Assembly (NCBI GenBank): GCA_965652145.1
Contig: CBFGTV010000050.1
Location: 1 to 25,370 of the forward strand
Direction: 5' to 3'
DNA from: CBFGTV01 sp965652145
Lineage (GTDB): Bacteria > Bacillota > Clostridia > Peptostreptococcales > Natronincolaceae
DNA: 25,370 bases
Below are positions 23,542 through 25,370 of the stretch, in pieces. The notes under the pieces are model-generated. The model ran no database searches. It was not told where the DNA came from and saw only the letters and a program-made list of their open reading frames with translations. A program made the translations under genes and the position numbers. The first letter of the stretch is position 1. Every line of letters begins with the position of its first letter.

Positions 23542-24663
23542 ATGGAAATAGAAGAGTTAGGGAAATTGCTCAATCGATTAGAGCCGCTGGAGCTGATTTT
23601 AAAACAAAATCTGATGAAACATAAAAATTTTGATACTGATTATACAAAGGATAAAATAGAAGGCTATGGCAATAAAGCATCATTCTTAGAAACTCAGCAC
23701 AAAATTTTAGATGATATTATTTTGAATGCTTTTTCAAACGATTCTAATGACTTGGATGAGAATAAGGTACTCATTACGAAGCAACCCAGATTCACCCATG
23801 TTCCATTCCATCAACATGACTACTTAGAAATTATTTATGTTTTTCAGGGAGCGTGTCGCCTATATATAGAAGACCAGACCAATGAAATTCAACTAACCCA
23901 AGGGCAGCTTTGCTTTATTAATCCTGAAACAACCCATGCCTTAGGGATCCTTGGAGCCGGCGATATTGTCTTAAATATAGCAATCACGTCTTCCTTTCAG
24001 GATACAGTGTATACGGCTATGGTTTATTCTAACGATCATGCTGATCAGAGCTTTATAAATGAATGGTTTTATCAAAAGCATTTTCAAAAATATATGGTGA
24101 TGAATGTAGCATCCAAGAAGTCCCAGCATACCCTTGAGGTAATTCTGATGGAATATTATGGGGGTGATTTGTTAAAGGATGATAAAATTAAATGCCTATT
24201 TATAATCTTTTTTTCAGAGCTGGAAAAGCTCCACCAAGATAGTCTTCAAGAGAGTGAAGTAGGTATTATTAGTGAAAGAATGAATGATATACTGGAATAT
24301 ATTTGGAAAAATATCAAGACTGTGAAGCTGGCAGATGTTGCAAAGGAGTTTGGATATCATCCAGCCTATGTAAGTCAAATGATTTATGAAAAGACCAATC
24401 GGAGCTTTGGTGAATGGGTAGTCGATACACGCTTAAAAATTGCCTGTGGTATGTTGGTTTTTAGGAAAATTGCAATACATAAGGTGGCAGCAGAGGTAGG
24501 ATATAAGAACCCCGATCAATTTAATAAAGTATTTAAAGAGAAATATGGAATTTCTCCTGAAATATACAGAAAAACCAAGGGAATGAGTAATGGTGATTTA
24601 ACTCGTTATGTTGAAGAAGCAATTATATATAAAGATAGGGCCAATATTATTGGGCAGCCTTAA
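23542..24663 (+). CDS. AraC family regulator with N-terminal cupin-like domain
   Basis: The 373-residue protein has an N-terminal helical region and a cupin-type sensor (about 83-150: HVPFHQHDYLEIIYVFQGACRL, then LTQGQLCFINPETTHAL). It ends with two AraC helix-turn-helix motifs (about 250-345: KLADVAKEFGYHPAYVSQMIYEKTNRSFGEWV and IHKVAAEVGYKNPDQFNKVFKEKYGISPEIYRK). The cupin usually binds a small sugar or similar ligand, which is unknown here. GGGAGG lies upstream at a rather long spacing of 13 nt. It stands between the HD-GYP gene and the riboswitch-controlled gene, in the same direction, with no terminator seen after it. Confidence 0.88.
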   Translation: MEIEELGKLLNRLEPLELILKQNLMKHKNFDTDYTKDKIEGYGNKASFLETQHKILDDIILNAFSNDSNDLDENKVLITKQPRFTHVPFHQHDYLEIIYVFQGACRLYIEDQTNEIQLTQGQLCFINPETTHALGILGAGDIVLNIAITSSFQDTVYTAMVYSNDHADQSFINEWFYQKHFQKYMVMNVASKKSQHTLEVILMEYYGGDLLKDDKIKCLFIIFFSELEKLHQDSLQESEVGIISERMNDILEYIWKNIKTVKLADVAKEFGYHPAYVSQMIYEKTNRSFGEWVVDTRLKIACGMLVFRKIAIHKVAAEVGYKNPDQFNKVFKEKYGISPEIYRKTKGMSNGDLTRYVEEAIIYKDRANIIGQP

Positions 24664-24693
24664 TCAGAAAAATGTTTTTATAAATTAATAATG

Positions 24694-24702
24694 TGGTATA
24701 AT
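24694..24702 (+). promoter_or_regulatory. Extended -10 promoter for the riboswitch transcript
   Basis: TGG-TATAAT at 24694-24702 places transcription start about 25 nt before the first aptamer. The -35 is weak. Confidence 0.5.
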
Positions 24703-24734
24703 GAAATCAGTAAAATAATTAAACGAAAAAAGAA

Positions 24735-24823
24735 CTTCTCACCGACAATAGCAAACCAACGGAAACGTTGGGACGCAAAGCTAAAGGGCCTACTCGAAAG
24801 AAAGGCAGCCTAGCCACCGAAGG
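24735..24823 (+). ncRNA. Cyclic dinucleotide riboswitch, GEMM-I, first aptamer
   Basis: The GEMM-I core is intact: GCAAACC (24751-24757), a P2 stem closed by a GAAA tetraloop (CCAAC-GGAAAC-GTTGG), GGACGCAAAGC, GGGCCT, CGAAAGAAAGGC, AGCCTAGC and CACCG. The base just before GCAAACC is A (24750). It is probably transcribed from the promoter at 24694. The hairpin formed by its 3' part is listed separately. Confidence 0.9.
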
Positions 24824-24842
24824 ATTAGTTTTTGTTGTTTTT
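24810..24842 (+). terminator. Possible expression-platform terminator of aptamer 1
   Basis: CTAGCC (24810-24815) can pair with GGATTAG (24822-24828, one bulge), followed by TTTTTGTTGTTTTT. The hairpin reuses the 3' strand of the aptamer P3 stem, so ligand-bound aptamer and hairpin exclude each other. Confidence 0.45.
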
Positions 24843-24851
24843 GATCTATAG

Positions 24852-24941
24852 CTTTTCACCGACAATGGCAAACCAATGGAAACGTTGGGACGCAAAGCCA
24901 TAGGGCCCACTCGAAAGAAGGGCAGCCTGGCTACCGAAGGG
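24852..24941 (+). ncRNA. Cyclic dinucleotide riboswitch, GEMM-I, second aptamer
   Basis: This is a second full GEMM-I core: GCAAACC (24868-24874), GAAA tetraloop on P2, GGGACGCAAAGCC, GGGCCC, CGAAAGAAGGGC, AGCCTGGC and TACCG. The base before GCAAACC is G (24867), as in classical c-di-GMP sensors. Its closing helix (24852-24857 with 24936-24941) runs into the ribosome binding site AAGGGAGAG of the next gene. Confidence 0.92.
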
Positions 24942-24951
24942 AGAGTTATCT

Positions 24952-25370
24952 ATGAAAAAGACTTTAATCATTATGACTGTCGTCTTCTTTATATTTGCTA
25001 ATATTTTTACATATGGTGCAGAAGCCCAAATTATTAGTACTGAAAACATCAATAGGGGGATTGTATCTGTTTTTTATGGACAAGCCCATCACAAAGAAAT
25101 GCGGGTTTTAATTGAAAAGGACGGACAACGCTTCAGTTATCGTCTTGATGGTGAAAAAAAAGAGCGGTTTCCTTTACAGATGGGAAACGGAGCATATATT
25201 GTAAGATTAATGGAAAATACCGAAGGCAATAAATATAGGGAGATATTAAAGCAGGAAATTAAAGTAAACCTGGCAGATGATAAGATAATCTATCTAAACT
25301 CTATTCAGGAAATAAAATGGGATTCATCTTCAAAGGCAGTACAAAAAGCTTCGGAATTAACTGAAAACTT
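24952..25370 (+). CDS. Secreted protein under riboswitch control (partial, 3' end outside window)
   Basis: At least 139 codons run open to the end of the window from ATG 24952, with AAGGGAGAG 6 nt upstream. The N-terminus is a clear signal peptide (Lys-Lys-Thr, then a hydrophobic stretch to about residue 20, then AEA for cleavage). The mature start holds beta-rich sequence (GIVSVFYGQAHHKEMRVLIEKD, GAYIVRLMENTEG) and ends ...SSKAVQKASELTEN. That last segment resembles the lead-in to transglutaminase-like domains of clostridial secreted proteins, so such a domain may follow; this cannot be checked here. c-di-GMP riboswitches often control surface or secreted proteins in Clostridia. Confidence 0.75.
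   Translation, partial: MKKTLIIMTVVFFIFANIFTYGAEAQIISTENINRGIVSVFYGQAHHKEMRVLIEKDGQRFSYRLDGEKKERFPLQMGNGAYIVRLMENTEGNKYREILKQEIKVNLADDKIIYLNSIQEIKWDSSSKAVQKASELTEN

Overview
This window looks like chromosomal DNA of a low-GC Gram-positive anaerobe, most likely a member of the Clostridia. The evidence is the AT-rich sequence, strong AGGAGG-type ribosome binding sites (several with TTG or GTG starts), and lipoprotein signal peptides. The gene content agrees: a giant 2-hydroxyacyl-CoA dehydratase-activase type protein, a lipoprotein fumarate-reductase-like flavoenzyme, HD-GYP and c-di-GMP riboswitch signalling, and GntR/MerR-ABC efflux modules. I cannot name the species.

Positions 1-7.2 kb hold mostly metabolic genes: a lipoprotein made of two tandem FMN_bind-like repeats (minus strand), a glyoxalase I, and a TetR regulator divergent from a secreted, probably covalently flavinylated flavoprotein reductase. 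Aspartate kinase and a DegV lipid-binding protein follow, converging on a shared bidirectional terminator.

Positions 7.6-12.7 kb hold a TetR regulator and, 88 nt downstream, a 1434-residue protein. It carries two ATPase/activase domains fused to a cysteine-rich reductase-like half. From 12.8 to 14.2 kb come a membrane-anchored BsuPI-domain protein and, converging on it, an atypical cis-prenyltransferase.

Positions 14.3-21.7 kb look accessory. They hold a MerR protein with two DNA-binding domains plus an ABC-2 exporter, a nitroreductase divergent from an HxlR regulator and a sirtuin, about 1.2 kb of gene remnants, and a YtrA-like GntR regulator plus a second ABC exporter. A tRNA-Ser(CGA) gene closes this stretch.

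Positions 22.0-25.4 kb are regulatory: an XRE repressor, a stand-alone HD-GYP phosphodiesterase, an AraC regulator, and two tandem GEMM-I (cyclic dinucleotide) riboswitches. The riboswitches lie in front of a secreted protein that runs off the window. The two aptamers differ at a base that I align with the ligand-specificity position (A in the first, G in the second). The first is followed by a terminator-like hairpin, and the second overlaps the ribosome binding site. This is the most interesting regulatory structure I found. No CRISPR array, intact transposase, integrase or rRNA gene was seen.
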